Source: JADCGM01 sp943368345 (lineage in GTDB: Bacteria > Pseudomonadota > Alphaproteobacteria > Sphingomonadales > Sphingomonadaceae). From it: DNA of 55,057 bases. The stretch is from assembly GCA_943368345.1 (NCBI GenBank), contig CALRKY020000021.1, forward strand, positions 1 through 55,057, given 5' to 3'. A program made the position numbers and the translations under genes. Under the pieces are notes generated by a model. The model was given only the letters and a program-made list of their open reading frames with translations. It searched no databases and was not told the origin of the DNA. Below are positions 1 through 8,493 of this stretch, one piece after another (the first letter of the stretch is position 1; the number at the start of each line of letters is the position of its first letter).

Positions 1-603
1 GCCAGCGCGCCACGGCGCATATTGCTGCATCGCCTGCCGAAAAAGTTCAGAGCCAATCTGGCGGGTCAGCCAAGTCTGAACTGCAGGGATAGCCTGCGTT
101 CCAAACCAGTCCTGATCAACAGCGGCAAATTGTCGAACGAACGGCATGGCCGCCGCATCCGCCATGGATTGTCCCGCGCCGCACAGCCAGCCCGTGCCGC
201 CCAACCGTCGGTTCAGGTCAACCAGCATCCCGAGCCCCGCCGTCCGGTGGTCGAGAGGATCGTCCGGGTAACGGTCCGGATATTTGTAGCGGTCGAGATG
301 GCTTTTGAACGGGCCGTCGATCTGTTCGATCAATCCTGCATCGTCACCAGCAAGCCAGTTGGCGCTATCCTGCTGCCGCAGCGCCCAGCGCATGATGTCG
401 GCGCTTTCGTCGATGACCTGACCGTTTGGCAGAAGCATCACGGGAACGGTGGCTTTTGGCGACGCACTGACCATCTCAACCGGCTTGTGGCTCAACCGGA
501 CCTCGCGCAGTTCCACCACCTGATCGGCGATCAGCAGCGCCATTCTGGCCCGCATCGCGTAAGGGCAACGCCGGAAGCTGTAGAGGATCGGAAAGCCGGT
601 CAC
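1..603 (-). CDS. Glutathione S-transferase family protein (3' end cut by window edge)
   Basis: The minus strand is open from a GTG at 603 to the window edge, 201 codons without a stop. The N-terminus has the thioredoxin-fold GST pattern: a beta strand, then RRCPYAMRAR with Cys13 in a C-P-Y-A active site, then a cis-Pro region (SPKATVPVML) and an ESADIMRWAL segment typical of the glutathione-binding site. The alpha-helical C-terminal domain follows and is cut off. Glutathione conjugation or a glutathione-dependent reductase role is the family expectation; the substrate is unknown. It starts 8 bases after the stop of the SDR gene at 611-1612, so the two probably share a transcript. No strong Shine-Dalgarno is visible; GTG was chosen because no ATG precedes the first strand in frame. 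Confidence 0.85.
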   Translation of the reverse strand, partial: MTGFPILYSFRRCPYAMRARMALLIADQVVELREVRLSHKPVEMVSASPKATVPVMLLPNGQVIDESADIMRWALRQQDSANWLAGDDAGLIEQIDGPFKSHLDRYKYPDRYPDDPLDHRTAGLGMLVDLNRRLGGTGWLCGAGQSMADAAAMPFVRQFAAVDQDWFGTQAIPAVQTWLTRQIGSELFRQAMQQYAPWRAG

Positions 604-610
604 CGGTTCG

Positions 611-1612
611 TCAGCTGGTAACCGCCTTGTGCCAGGGAGCGAACGGGCCGCTGCCGAGCACGGCGGCCTGCACCTGTGCTGACACGGTGTTGATCGCCGT
701 TGTCGCCCGGGTGTCCGGATGGACCGGGCGGCGCAGCGGACGACTGCCGGGGGTCATGGCAATCAGTTCGGCAAAGGCGCGGGCCAGGTCCTGCGGATCG
801 GTGCCAATTTCGGTTTCGGTGCGGCGGGCGGTGGCCACCAGCTGGGCATAGGCGGTTTTCCGCTCCGCATCGACGCGCTGCAGCAACTTGTCGGTCGCCG
901 CGCTGCTGTTGCGCCAGATCGGGGTCGGATAGCCACCCGGCTGGACGACGGTGACCTCCACCCCGTGCGGCGCCAGTTCATAGGCCAATTGTTCGGACAT
1001 CGCCTCCACCGCAAATTTGGTGGCGGAATAGAAGCCATAGTTCGGCACGATCAGGCGCCCGAGCTGCGACGATACGTTGATGATCAGGCCCTGTTTGCGG
1101 GCCCGCATCGCTGGAAGCGCGGCACGGGCGGTGCGCTGCTGTCCGATGACATTGGTTTCAAACATCAGGCGAACCGCCTCGACATCCGACAGTTCAACCG
1201 GGCCGCCAACTGCAATGCCGGCATTGTTGATCAAGGCATCTAGCGCGCCGCCAGACGCCGCTTCGGCAGCGCGCACCGCCGCGATCACCAGCGCTTCGTT
1301 GGTGACATCCAGTTCCAGAACGGTCAGACGCAATTTCTCGGCGCTGGCGATGTCGCGGAGTTCGGCGGCTTCCTTGCGTTTGCCGCCGTCAAAATTGCGC
1401 ATCGTGGCAAATACATTCGCGCCGCCGCGTGCCAGGTGCAGCGCGCCCAACCGGCCAAAGCCGGAGCTGCTGCCGGTGATCAGGATCGATTTGCCGCCGA
1501 CATTTGGCGCTCCGGTCTGGGCCTGGGTGGCGGGCGTTGCGAGCAGCGCGGACAGCGCACCGGCCCCGACAAGGACGCTGCGGCGTTCAGGGCTGGAGGG
1601 TTGATCAGTCAT
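611..1612 (-). CDS. Short-chain dehydrogenase/reductase with export signal
   Basis: A classical SDR of 333 residues: nucleotide-binding TGSSSGFG at 46-53, the LINNAG motif at 128-132, Ser181/Ser182, and the catalytic pair Tyr195-x3-Lys199 (YSATK). The start at 1612 gives an N-terminus with RRSVLVGAGALSALLATPA, which resembles a twin-arginine or Sec signal; an A-Q-A / QTG cleavage site near residue 31 is plausible. GGAG lies about 12 bases upstream. A longer in-frame ATG at 1705 is less likely, because it would bury the signal. Periplasmic SDRs are uncommon, since the cofactor is cytoplasmic; Tat export of the folded holoenzyme would solve this. The substrate is unknown. It is divergent from the flavoprotein gene at 1726 and is followed by the GST. 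Confidence 0.88.
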   Translation of the reverse strand: MTDQPSSPERRSVLVGAGALSALLATPATQAQTGAPNVGGKSILITGSSSGFGRLGALHLARGGANVFATMRNFDGGKRKEAAELRDIASAEKLRLTVLELDVTNEALVIAAVRAAEAASGGALDALINNAGIAVGGPVELSDVEAVRLMFETNVIGQQRTARAALPAMRARKQGLIINVSSQLGRLIVPNYGFYSATKFAVEAMSEQLAYELAPHGVEVTVVQPGGYPTPIWRNSSAATDKLLQRVDAERKTAYAQLVATARRTETEIGTDPQDLARAFAELIAMTPGSRPLRRPVHPDTRATTAINTVSAQVQAAVLGSGPFAPWHKAVTS

Positions 1613-1725
1613 CGGGTGTCGCTCCGTTTCACAGTGGCTCCGGACGCTTACCACAAGCGCGAGTTTTGCGGAGCCTGTCAAACCCGCCATAAAGCGCGCA
1701 GCCATCCATCTTCCGGAGTGATTCG

Positions 1726-2718
1726 ATGCCGCTGACGACGCCGATCTGCAAGATGCTGGGAATCGAACATCCGATCCTGCTCGCCGGGATGGGGGGCGTA
1801 TCCTATGCGGAGGTCTGCGCCGCTGTCAGCGCCGCCGGTGGCTTTGGCTCGCTCGGCATGGCCGGGACCCGACCGGACTTCATCCGCGACCAGATGCGCC
1901 GCGTGAAAGAACTGACCGACAAACCGTTCGGGGTTGATCTGCTCGCTGCCCAGCCCGAATCGCTGACCGCTGCTGTCGATATCATCATCGAGGAGGGCGC
2001 AACCGCGTTCATCGCCGGGCTCGGGGTGCCGAGCGCCATCATCGAAAAGCTGCACGGCGCGGGTATCATCGTGATGAGCATGTGCGGATCTGTCCGCCAT
2101 GCGGTGAAAGCCGCAGAGGCCGGATGCGACGTGGTGATCGCGCAGGGCACGGAGGGTGGCGGCCATACTGGCAGTGTCGCCTCCGTGGCGCTGTGGCCGC
2201 AGGTGGTGGATGCTGTCGATATTCCGGTCATCGCGGCTGGTGGACTGTTCGATGGACGCGGGCTTGCTGCTGCACTGGCGTTCGGATGTCAGGGCGTGTG
2301 GATGGGGACCCGCTTCATCGCCAGCGTCGAGGCGCATGCCGGGCAGCCCTACAAGGACGCCATTGTCGCGATGAACGAGAGCGACACGGTGATCAGCCGG
2401 GCCTTCACGGGCAAGACGCTCAGGGCCATCGCCAATGACACGACGCGCGAGTGGGAAGGCAAGGTCGCCCAGCCATTCCCGTTGCAGGTGATGGATTCGG
2501 TCAAACACAACCGGCTTGGTCCGATCAGCGGCATCCTTGAGGTCAATACCGCAACTCAGTGTCTGGCGGCCGGGCAGGGCGGTGGCGGCATCCGCGAGAT
2601 TTTGACCTGCGGCGAGATTGTTGACCGGACCATGCTGGAAGCCAAACAGACACTCCGCCGCCTGCCGATCCGGCTGAGCGACCTGGTAACCGACTACCCG
2701 GCCCACCGCGCGATTTAG
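1726..2718 (+). CDS. Nitronate monooxygenase / 2-nitropropane dioxygenase family flavoprotein
   Basis: An FMN-dependent TIM-barrel protein of 330 residues. It opens with a short LGIEHPILLAGMGGVSYAEV segment, then has GGFGSLGMAG, the AQGTEGGGHTG phosphate/flavin segment, and a C-terminal IAAGGLFDGRGLAAALAFG-VWMGTRF stretch; these are hallmarks of the NMO/NPD family. Members oxidise alkyl nitronates, but many act on other substrates, including enoyl-ACP reduction in the FabK branch, so the exact reaction is not fixed. The start at 1726 has GGAG 8 bases upstream. It is convergent with the [2Fe-2S] gene, with a gap of 10 bases. Confidence 0.88.
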   Translation: MPLTTPICKMLGIEHPILLAGMGGVSYAEVCAAVSAAGGFGSLGMAGTRPDFIRDQMRRVKELTDKPFGVDLLAAQPESLTAAVDIIIEEGATAFIAGLGVPSAIIEKLHGAGIIVMSMCGSVRHAVKAAEAGCDVVIAQGTEGGGHTGSVASVALWPQVVDAVDIPVIAAGGLFDGRGLAAALAFGCQGVWMGTRFIASVEAHAGQPYKDAIVAMNESDTVISRAFTGKTLRAIANDTTREWEGKVAQPFPLQVMDSVKHNRLGPISGILEVNTATQCLAAGQGGGGIREILTCGEIVDRTMLEAKQTLRRLPIRLSDLVTDYPAHRAI

Positions 2719-2728
2719 GGCCTGAGCG

Positions 2729-3265
2729 TTATTTTTCCGGTGCGGCGTCCCTGAGCGCCGGAACGCTGTCGGCGGCCTGATCGATAGGGGTGCCGGGGGC
2801 GGGCATCGTCACCGGGGCGTCGCCGTTCGCGGCGCGCAGGATCGCCTTTTCGATCCGGGGGTAGGTGCCGCAGCGGCACAGGTTGGTGATCGCCTCCTGA
2901 ATATCCTCCCGGCTCGGGCGGCGATTCTGCTTCAGCAGGGCTGCCGCCGCCATGATCATGCCGGATTGGCAATAGCCGCATTGCGGCACCTGCTCGGCAA
3001 TCCAGGCAAGCTGCAGGGGGTGGGAGCGGTCATCGGACAGCCCCTCGATCGTGGTGACAAAGCTGCCTTCGATCTGGCCGATGGTGATCTGGCAGCTGCG
3101 CTGGGCAACGCCGTCGATGTGCACCGTGCAGGCACCGCACAGCCCCGCGCCGCAGCCAAATTTGGTGCCGGTGAGGTTGGAGGCATCGCGCAGCGCCCAG
3201 AGCAGCGGAGTCTCCGGCGGAAGCTGATATTGTACAGGGTTGTCGTTGACGGTGAAGCGGGTCAT
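2729..3265 (-). CDS. (2Fe-2S)-binding subunit of the xanthine dehydrogenase / isoquinoline oxidoreductase family
   Basis: 178 residues with both iron-sulfur domains of the small subunit of molybdenum hydroxylases. The plant-type cluster uses Cys38, Cys43, Cys46 and Cys58 (FGCGAGLCGACTVHIDG). The C-terminal helical cluster uses Cys96-x2-Cys99 and Cys130-x-Cys132 (QCGYCQSGMIM and NLCRCGTYPRI). The family passes electrons from a large molybdopterin subunit to an acceptor. No large subunit lies beside it here, so its partner must be elsewhere. The start at 3265 gives the usual MTRFTVN opening; an upstream ATG at 3340 would overlap the divergent crotonase gene. The tail after residue 145 (about 30 residues, Ala/Pro rich) is beyond the conserved fold. 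Confidence 0.9.
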   Translation of the reverse strand: MTRFTVNDNPVQYQLPPETPLLWALRDASNLTGTKFGCGAGLCGACTVHIDGVAQRSCQITIGQIEGSFVTTIEGLSDDRSHPLQLAWIAEQVPQCGYCQSGMIMAAAALLKQNRRPSREDIQEAITNLCRCGTYPRIEKAILRAANGDAPVTMPAPGTPIDQAADSVPALRDAAPEK

Positions 3266-3294
3266 GCACTGCAGATAGCCGAAGGAGCCGGGCA

Positions 3295-4119
3295 ATGGAA
3301 TTGCAGACATTGAGCCTTGAGATCGCCGACCATGTTGCACAGCTGAAATTGACGCGCGGTGAGGCGCTCAACACCATGAACGCCGCCTTCTGGACCGAAA
3401 TGATCGAGGCGTTTGATGCGATTGCCGCCGACGGGTCGGTGCGCGCCGTGGTGCTGTCGTCGACCGGACGACATTTTACCGCCGGGCTCGACCTGCAATG
3501 GGCCGCCGCCGATGGGCTGGCGAACCGTGGTGGGGAGACGGCGCGCAACCGCGAATATTTCCGGCGAAAAGTGCTGAAAATGCAAGAAAGTTTCAATGTC
3601 ATCGACCGGTGCCGGGTGCCGGTGATCGCGGTTGTGCAGGGCGGCTGCATTGGGGGCGGGGTCGATCTCACCACCGCCTGCGACATCCGAATCGGCACCG
3701 CCGATTGCTTCTTCACCATTCAGGAAATCAGTGTCGGCATCGTCGCCGATGTTGGCACGTTGCAGCGGATTCCGACGTTGTTACCGCAAGGGTTGATCCG
3801 CGAACTGTCTTATACGGGTCGGCGGTTCGGGGCTGAGGAGGCTTTGCGCCACGGGTTTCTGAACAGCGTTCACGAAAACCTGGAAGACGCACTGGCGGCT
3901 GCAACGGCCATGGCCAAAGAGATCGCCGGAAAATCACCAATGGCCATCGCCGGGGTGAAACAGGTGCTCAATCATGGCCGGGGACGGACCGTTGAGGAGG
4001 GGTTGGAATATGTCGCACTGTGGAACGCCGCGATGTTGCCGGGTGAGGACAGCGAGATCGCTATCCGGGCACAGATGACCCGGCAAAAGGCGGAATTCCA
4101 GAACCTGAAGGCCGGATGA
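3295..4119 (+). CDS. Crotonase family, delta(3,5)-delta(2,4)-dienoyl-CoA isomerase-like
   Basis: A 274-residue enoyl-CoA hydratase/isomerase fold. The oxyanion-hole segments are HFTAGLDL (59-66) and QGGCIGGGVDL (115-125). The acidic residues Asp124, Glu144 and Asp152 have the spacing (20 and 8) of the catalytic Asp176/Glu196/Asp204 of rat ECH1, and the surrounding CDIRIGTADCFF and ADVGTLQRIP are ECH1-like. The likely role is moving double bonds during beta-oxidation of unsaturated fatty acids. GGAG lies 6 bases before the ATG. Only 29 bases separate its start from that of the divergent [2Fe-2S] gene, so promoters must overlap coding sequence. Confidence 0.88.
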   Translation: MELQTLSLEIADHVAQLKLTRGEALNTMNAAFWTEMIEAFDAIAADGSVRAVVLSSTGRHFTAGLDLQWAAADGLANRGGETARNREYFRRKVLKMQESFNVIDRCRVPVIAVVQGGCIGGGVDLTTACDIRIGTADCFFTIQEISVGIVADVGTLQRIPTLLPQGLIRELSYTGRRFGAEEALRHGFLNSVHENLEDALAAATAMAKEIAGKSPMAIAGVKQVLNHGRGRTVEEGLEYVALWNAAMLPGEDSEIAIRAQMTRQKAEFQNLKAG

Positions 4120-4222
4120 ACAGGAACCGCATCTCGACGCTTGTGACGCTGCAACCGGCTGCCTATAAGCCGCTCGACTCTTGGCCGATGTAACAGTCGG
4201 CGCGTTGACCATTGAGGACATG

Positions 4223-5239
4223 ATGGCACGAACGAAAACCTGGGCAATTGCAGTGGCCATGATGCTGCTTCCTGGTGCGGCGCTGGCACAGGCGGAGGCT
4301 CCGGCGGCTACCGTTGCCGCTGTTGAGGCCCCGGCTGCTGCTGCACCGGCGGCTGCTGCTGCGCCAGCCGCTGTGATGGAGCGGGTCGCGCCGACCCCGG
4401 GCATCGGGCAACCCATCGACAAGGGCTATGACCTGCCAAAGTCGGTCACGGTGATCGGTGACTATGGCCATTGGCTCAACACCGAACTGATGCTGCCGAT
4501 CATGTCGGTGGTGGTGTTGATTGTGCTCGGCCTGCTCGGCTGGGTGATGTTCCGGTACCGGGCATCGGCCAATCCGGTTGCCTCGCAAACCTCACACAAC
4601 ACGCTGGTGGAGGTGATCTGGACGGTTGTTCCGGTGCTGATCCTTGTGGTGATCGCGGTGCCGTCCTTCCGGCTGCTTGCCGACCAATATGATCCGCCCA
4701 AGCCCGACCTGACCATCAAGGCTATCGGTCACCAATGGTATTGGGAATATGAATATCCGGACTATGGTCCGTTCAGTTTCGATTCGGTGATGCTGACCGA
4801 TGCCGAATCGGCGGCCCAGGGCTCCCCGCGACTGCTGGATGTCGACAACCGCATCGTCGTGCCGGCCGGGGCCACCGTCAAAATCCTAACCACCGCTGCC
4901 GATGTCATCCACGCCTTCGCCATCCCCGCCTTCTGGGTGAAAATGGATGCGGTCCCGGGCCGGATCAACGAAACCTGGTTCAAGGTGGATCGCCCCGGCG
5001 TGTATTTCGGGCAATGCTCCGAACTCTGCGGCACCAAGCACGGCTTCATGCCCATCGCGATTGAGGTGCTGCCGCCGGAAAAATTCAACGCCTGGGTCGC
5101 GGCCAAGGAAGCCGAGAATGGCAATGAAACCCCCGGCCCCCGGTTCCAGACCGGTGCCGACGGCAAACTCACCCGCATCGTAGCCGCCCCCGCAGCTGCA
5201 GCGCCTGCCCCGGCAGCCGCTGCTCCGGCCGCTCTCTAA
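4223..5239 (+). CDS. ctaC: Cytochrome c oxidase subunit II
   Basis: Binds the CuA centre and takes electrons from cytochrome c in the aa3 oxidase of the inner membrane. 338 residues: a signal peptide ending near AALA-Q at 22-23, an Ala/Pro linker (27-50), two membrane helices near 91-109 and 129-147, and the periplasmic cupredoxin domain. CuA ligands are His230, Cys265, Glu267, Cys269, His273 and Met276. The aromatic electron-entry segment GHQWYWEYEYP is present at 169-179, and an Ala/Pro tail ends the protein. Two adjacent ATGs, 4220 and 4223, follow AGGA; 4223 gives the better spacing. First gene of the oxidase operon. Confidence 0.96.
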   Translation: MARTKTWAIAVAMMLLPGAALAQAEAPAATVAAVEAPAAAAPAAAAAPAAVMERVAPTPGIGQPIDKGYDLPKSVTVIGDYGHWLNTELMLPIMSVVVLIVLGLLGWVMFRYRASANPVASQTSHNTLVEVIWTVVPVLILVVIAVPSFRLLADQYDPPKPDLTIKAIGHQWYWEYEYPDYGPFSFDSVMLTDAESAAQGSPRLLDVDNRIVVPAGATVKILTTAADVIHAFAIPAFWVKMDAVPGRINETWFKVDRPGVYFGQCSELCGTKHGFMPIAIEVLPPEKFNAWVAAKEAENGNETPGPRFQTGADGKLTRIVAAPAAAAPAPAAAAPAAL

Positions 5240-5252
5240 GCGAGATAGACAT

Positions 5253-6887
5253 ATGGCAAACGCATACGCATCCGCCGGTCATGACGATCATGACCATATG
5301 CCGGGGTTTTTCACGCGCTGGTTCCTGTCGACCAACCACAAGGATATCGGTACCCTCTATCTGATCTTCGCGATCATCGCCGGGGTGATCGGCGGCGCGG
5401 TTTCGGGGGCGATGCGGCTGGAGCTGGCAGAGCCGGGCATCCAGTATCTGACCATGATGACCGGCGGCAATCTTGATGCCTCCTACCATCTATGGAACGT
5501 GTTCATCACTGCCCACGGCCTGATCATGGTGTTCTTCATGGTCATGCCGGCGATGATCGGCGGCTTTGGCAACTGGTTCGTGCCGATCATGATCGGCGCG
5601 CCGGACATGGCCTTCCCCCGCATGAACAATATCTCCTTCTGGCTGCTTGTGCCGTCTTTCCTGCTGCTGCTCGGTTCGATGTTTGTCGAAGGTCCAGCCG
5701 GGTTTAACGGCGCTGGAACCGGGTGGACGGTCTATGCGCCGCTGTCGACGTCGGGCCATACCGGGCCTGCGGTTGATATGGCGATCCTGTCGCTGCATCT
5801 GGCCGGTGCGTCATCGATCCTTGGTGCGATCAACTTCATCACCACGATTTTCAACATGCGCGCACCGGGCATGACGCTGCACAAGATGCCGCTGTTTGTC
5901 TGGTCAATCCTGGTCACCGCCTTCCTGCTGCTGCTGGCACTGCCGGTGCTGGCCGGGGCGATCACAATGTTGCTGACTGACCGCAATTTCGGCACGACCT
6001 TCTTCAACCCGGAAGGCGGCGGCGACCCGCTGCTGTACGAGCATCTGTTCTGGTTCTTCGGCCATCCCGAAGTGTACATCATGATCCTGCCGGGCTTCGG
6101 CATGGTCAGCCAGATCATCTCCACCTTCTCCAAGAAGCCGGTGTTCGGCTATCTCGGCATGGCCTATGCGATGGTCGCCATTGGCTTCATCGGCTTCGTC
6201 GTCTGGGCGCATCACATGTACACGGTCGGTCTCGACGTGAACACGAAGATGTATTTCACGGCGGCGACGATGGTCATCGCGGTGCCAACCGGGATCAAGA
6301 TTTTCTCGTGGATTGCTACCATGTGGGGCGGCTCGATCAGCTTCAAAACCCCAATGATGTGGGCCATCGGCTTCATCTTCATGTTCACGGTTGGCGGCGT
6401 CACCGGCGTCATTCTGTCGAGCGCCGGGGTCGATACCATCTTCCACGACACCTATTATGTCGTCGCGCATTTCCACTATGTGCTGTCGCTCGGGGCGGTG
6501 TTCGCGCTGTTCGCCGGCTTCTACTACTGGTTCGCCAAAATGTGGGGCCGCCACTATAACGAGGTCCTGGGGCAGCTGCATTTCTGGATCTTCTTCATCG
6601 GCGTGAACGTGCTGTTCTTCCCGATGCACTTCCTGGGTCAGGATGGCATGCCGCGCCGTATTCCGGACTATCCGGACGCCTATGCCTATTGGAATGAAAT
6701 CGCCAGCTACGGCTATGCGATCATGGGGGTCGGGATGATCTTCTTCTTCATCAACATCTTCTGGTCGCTGGCCTTTGGCCGGAAGGCGGAGGACAATTAC
6801 TGGGGTGAAGGCGCCACCACGCTGGAGTGGACGCTGTCGTCGCCACCTCCGCATCACCAGTTCGAGACGTTGCCGATCATCAAATAG
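5253..6887 (+). CDS. ctaD: Cytochrome c oxidase subunit I
   Basis: The catalytic haem-copper subunit, 544 residues, with twelve membrane helices expected. Visible ligands are His88 (haem a), His271 cross-linked to Tyr275 in GHPEVYI, the His320-His321 pair (CuB), His406 (haem a3) and His408 (haem a) in VAHFHYVLS. Proton-channel residues are also present: Asp118 in GAPDMAFPRMNN (D channel), Glu273, and Lys349 in PTGIKIFSW (K channel). This marks it as an A1-type oxidase. It lies 13 bases after ctaC. Confidence 0.97.
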   Translation: MANAYASAGHDDHDHMPGFFTRWFLSTNHKDIGTLYLIFAIIAGVIGGAVSGAMRLELAEPGIQYLTMMTGGNLDASYHLWNVFITAHGLIMVFFMVMPAMIGGFGNWFVPIMIGAPDMAFPRMNNISFWLLVPSFLLLLGSMFVEGPAGFNGAGTGWTVYAPLSTSGHTGPAVDMAILSLHLAGASSILGAINFITTIFNMRAPGMTLHKMPLFVWSILVTAFLLLLALPVLAGAITMLLTDRNFGTTFFNPEGGGDPLLYEHLFWFFGHPEVYIMILPGFGMVSQIISTFSKKPVFGYLGMAYAMVAIGFIGFVVWAHHMYTVGLDVNTKMYFTAATMVIAVPTGIKIFSWIATMWGGSISFKTPMMWAIGFIFMFTVGGVTGVILSSAGVDTIFHDTYYVVAHFHYVLSLGAVFALFAGFYYWFAKMWGRHYNEVLGQLHFWIFFIGVNVLFFPMHFLGQDGMPRRIPDYPDAYAYWNEIASYGYAIMGVGMIFFFINIFWSLAFGRKAEDNYWGEGATTLEWTLSSPPPHHQFETLPIIK

Positions 6888-6891
6888 GCCG

Positions 6892-7800
6892 ATGCAAGCG
6901 CAGGACACGACCTTTGCCGGGACCCCGGTTGCCGATTGGCGCGACTTTGTTGCGCTGCTGAAGCCGCGTGTCGTGTCGCTGGTGGTGTTCACCGGGGCCT
7001 GCGGGATGTTCGCAGCCCCGGTCGCCGTCCATCCGGTGATCGCGCTGACCGCAATACTGTGCATCGCGGTCGGGGCCGGTGCGGCCGGTGCGCTCAACAT
7101 GTGGTACGAAGCCGACATCGACGCGCTGATGAAGCGGACGCAGGATCGTCCCATTCCGGCTGGCCGCATCGACCGCGAGTCGGCGCTGGCCTTTGGTATT
7201 ACCCTGTCGCTGTTCAGCGTGTTCGTGATGGGGGTTGGCGTCAACTGGATGGCGGCGGCGCTGCTGCTGGCATCAATCCTATTCTATGTTGTCATTTACA
7301 CCGTCTGGCTGAAGCGGCGGACGCCGCAGAATATCGTGATCGGCGGCGCTGCCGGGGCCTTCCCCCCTATGATCGGCTGGGCGGCGGCAACCGGCGATGT
7401 GACGCTGCTGCCGGTGCTGCTGTTCACAATCGTGTTTCTGTGGACCCCGCCGCATTTCTGGGCGCTCGCGCTGTTCATGAAGAGCGATTATGCCGCCGCC
7501 GGCGTGCCGATGCTGCCGGTGACGGCCGGCCGGGGTGAAACGCGGCGGCAGGTGCTGATCTATTCGGTGCCACTGGTAGTGGTGAGCCTGATCCCGAGCC
7601 TGCTGGGCCTGACCGGCCTGATCTTTGGCGGCGCGGCAGCGCTCCTCGGTGCCATGTTCCTGTGGCTGGCGGTTCAGGTGGCGCGCAGCCATGCGACCGA
7701 GACAGCGGACATGCACGCCGAAAAGCGGTTGTTTGCCTTCTCGATCTTTTACCTGTTCGCCCTGTTCGCGGTGTTGGTTGTCGATCGGAGCTTCGCATGA
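6892..7800 (+). CDS. ctaB: Protohaem IX farnesyltransferase (haem O synthase)
   Basis: UbiA-family membrane prenyltransferase that adds a farnesyl group to haem b, the first step of haem a synthesis. 302 residues. The N-terminal LLKPRVVSLVVFTG helix is followed by the prenyl-diphosphate/Mg site NMWYEADIDALMKRTQDRP (an N-x3-D-x3-D type motif) and by the second polar loop KSDYAAAGVPMLPV. It starts 4 bases after the ctaD stop; an in-frame longer reading from 6775 overlaps ctaD and is rejected. Haem A synthase (ctaA), the next enzyme, is not in this window. Confidence 0.95.
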   Translation: MQAQDTTFAGTPVADWRDFVALLKPRVVSLVVFTGACGMFAAPVAVHPVIALTAILCIAVGAGAAGALNMWYEADIDALMKRTQDRPIPAGRIDRESALAFGITLSLFSVFVMGVGVNWMAAALLLASILFYVVIYTVWLKRRTPQNIVIGGAAGAFPPMIGWAAATGDVTLLPVLLFTIVFLWTPPHFWALALFMKSDYAAAGVPMLPVTAGRGETRRQVLIYSVPLVVVSLIPSLLGLTGLIFGGAAALLGAMFLWLAVQVARSHATETADMHAEKRLFAFSIFYLFALFAVLVVDRSFA

Positions 7801-7919
7801 AGCCCAGTGATCCGCTGACGCCCCGGCACCGGGCCCGCAACACGGTGATGGGACTGGTGCTCGGCGGCTTGGCGCTGCTGTTCTTCGCAATCACCATTGC
7901 CAAGTTGGCCATGGCATGA
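7797..7919 (+). CDS. Small single-span membrane protein of the oxidase operon (CoxF-like)
   Basis: A 40-residue reading frame: a basic N-terminus (MKPSDPLTPRHRARN), then one hydrophobic helix at about 17-36 (VMGLVLGGLALLFFAITIAK). Its ATG overlaps the ctaB stop (ATGA), and its stop overlaps the ctaG start (ATGA), so translation is probably coupled on both sides. Short membrane proteins at this place between ctaB and ctaG are known in alphaproteobacterial cox operons (CoxF), with a suspected assembly role. The identification rests on position and topology, not on a diagnostic motif. Confidence 0.75.
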   Translation: MKPSDPLTPRHRARNTVMGLVLGGLALLFFAITIAKLAMA

Positions 7920-8488
7920 CGACCGCCGCCAATAACCGCGTCGGGCTGATGGCTGCCGGCTTTGCGCTGTCGATGCTCGGAGCCGCCTATGCGGCAGTGC
8001 CGCTGTACAAGTTATTCTGCCAGGTCACCGGCTTTGGTGGCACCACCAGCGTGGCGGCGTCCGCGCCGAAGGTCGCGCTAGCCAAGACTATTGACGTCCG
8101 CTTCGACGGCAATGTCAGCGGCCTGCCGTGGACGTTCGGCCCCGACAAGCGGCTGGAGACGGTGAAGCTGGGTGAAAAGCGGATCGCCTTCTACCGGGTG
8201 ACCAACAACAGCGACCAACCGATGACCGGGACCGCCACCTACAATGTCTCGCCCGAAACGGCGGGCGGGTATTTCACCAAAATCCAGTGTTTCTGCTTCA
8301 CCGAGCAGACGCTGCAACCGCATCAGACGGTTGAGATGCCGGTGACCTATTTCGTCAATCCCGATCTGGAAAAAGACCCGGATGCCCGGCGCATTGAGGA
8401 AATAACCCTCAGCTATACCTTCTACCCCGTGGACAAGCCGCAAGGCACGGGGCAAAAGTCCAATCCAAATCCGGCTAAGCAAGGGTAA
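7916..8488 (+). CDS. ctaG: Cytochrome c oxidase assembly protein CtaG/Cox11
   Basis: Copper chaperone that delivers CuB to subunit I. 190 residues: one N-terminal membrane helix (about 10-29), then PLYKLFCQVTGFGGTT with Cys35, and an immunoglobulin-like periplasmic domain with the copper-binding pair Cys125 and Cys127 in KIQCFCFTEQTL, followed by the conserved EMPVTYFVNPDL. All three cysteines known to matter in Cox11 are kept. The start overlaps the stop of the small membrane gene. Confidence 0.95.
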   Translation: MTTAANNRVGLMAAGFALSMLGAAYAAVPLYKLFCQVTGFGGTTSVAASAPKVALAKTIDVRFDGNVSGLPWTFGPDKRLETVKLGEKRIAFYRVTNNSDQPMTGTATYNVSPETAGGYFTKIQCFCFTEQTLQPHQTVEMPVTYFVNPDLEKDPDARRIEEITLSYTFYPVDKPQGTGQKSNPNPAKQG

Positions 8489-8493
8489 GCATA

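Noticed and set aside
22..621. Plus-strand frame of 199 codons at the window start
   Set aside because: It is antisense to the glutathione S-transferase, whose active-site and fold motifs are clear on the minus strand; the plus frame is arginine-rich with no family features.
5904..7244. Minus-strand frame of 446 codons across ctaD and ctaB
   Set aside because: Antisense shadow of two conserved genes; its composition (His, Asp, Arg rich) is the usual product of reading high-GC genes backwards.
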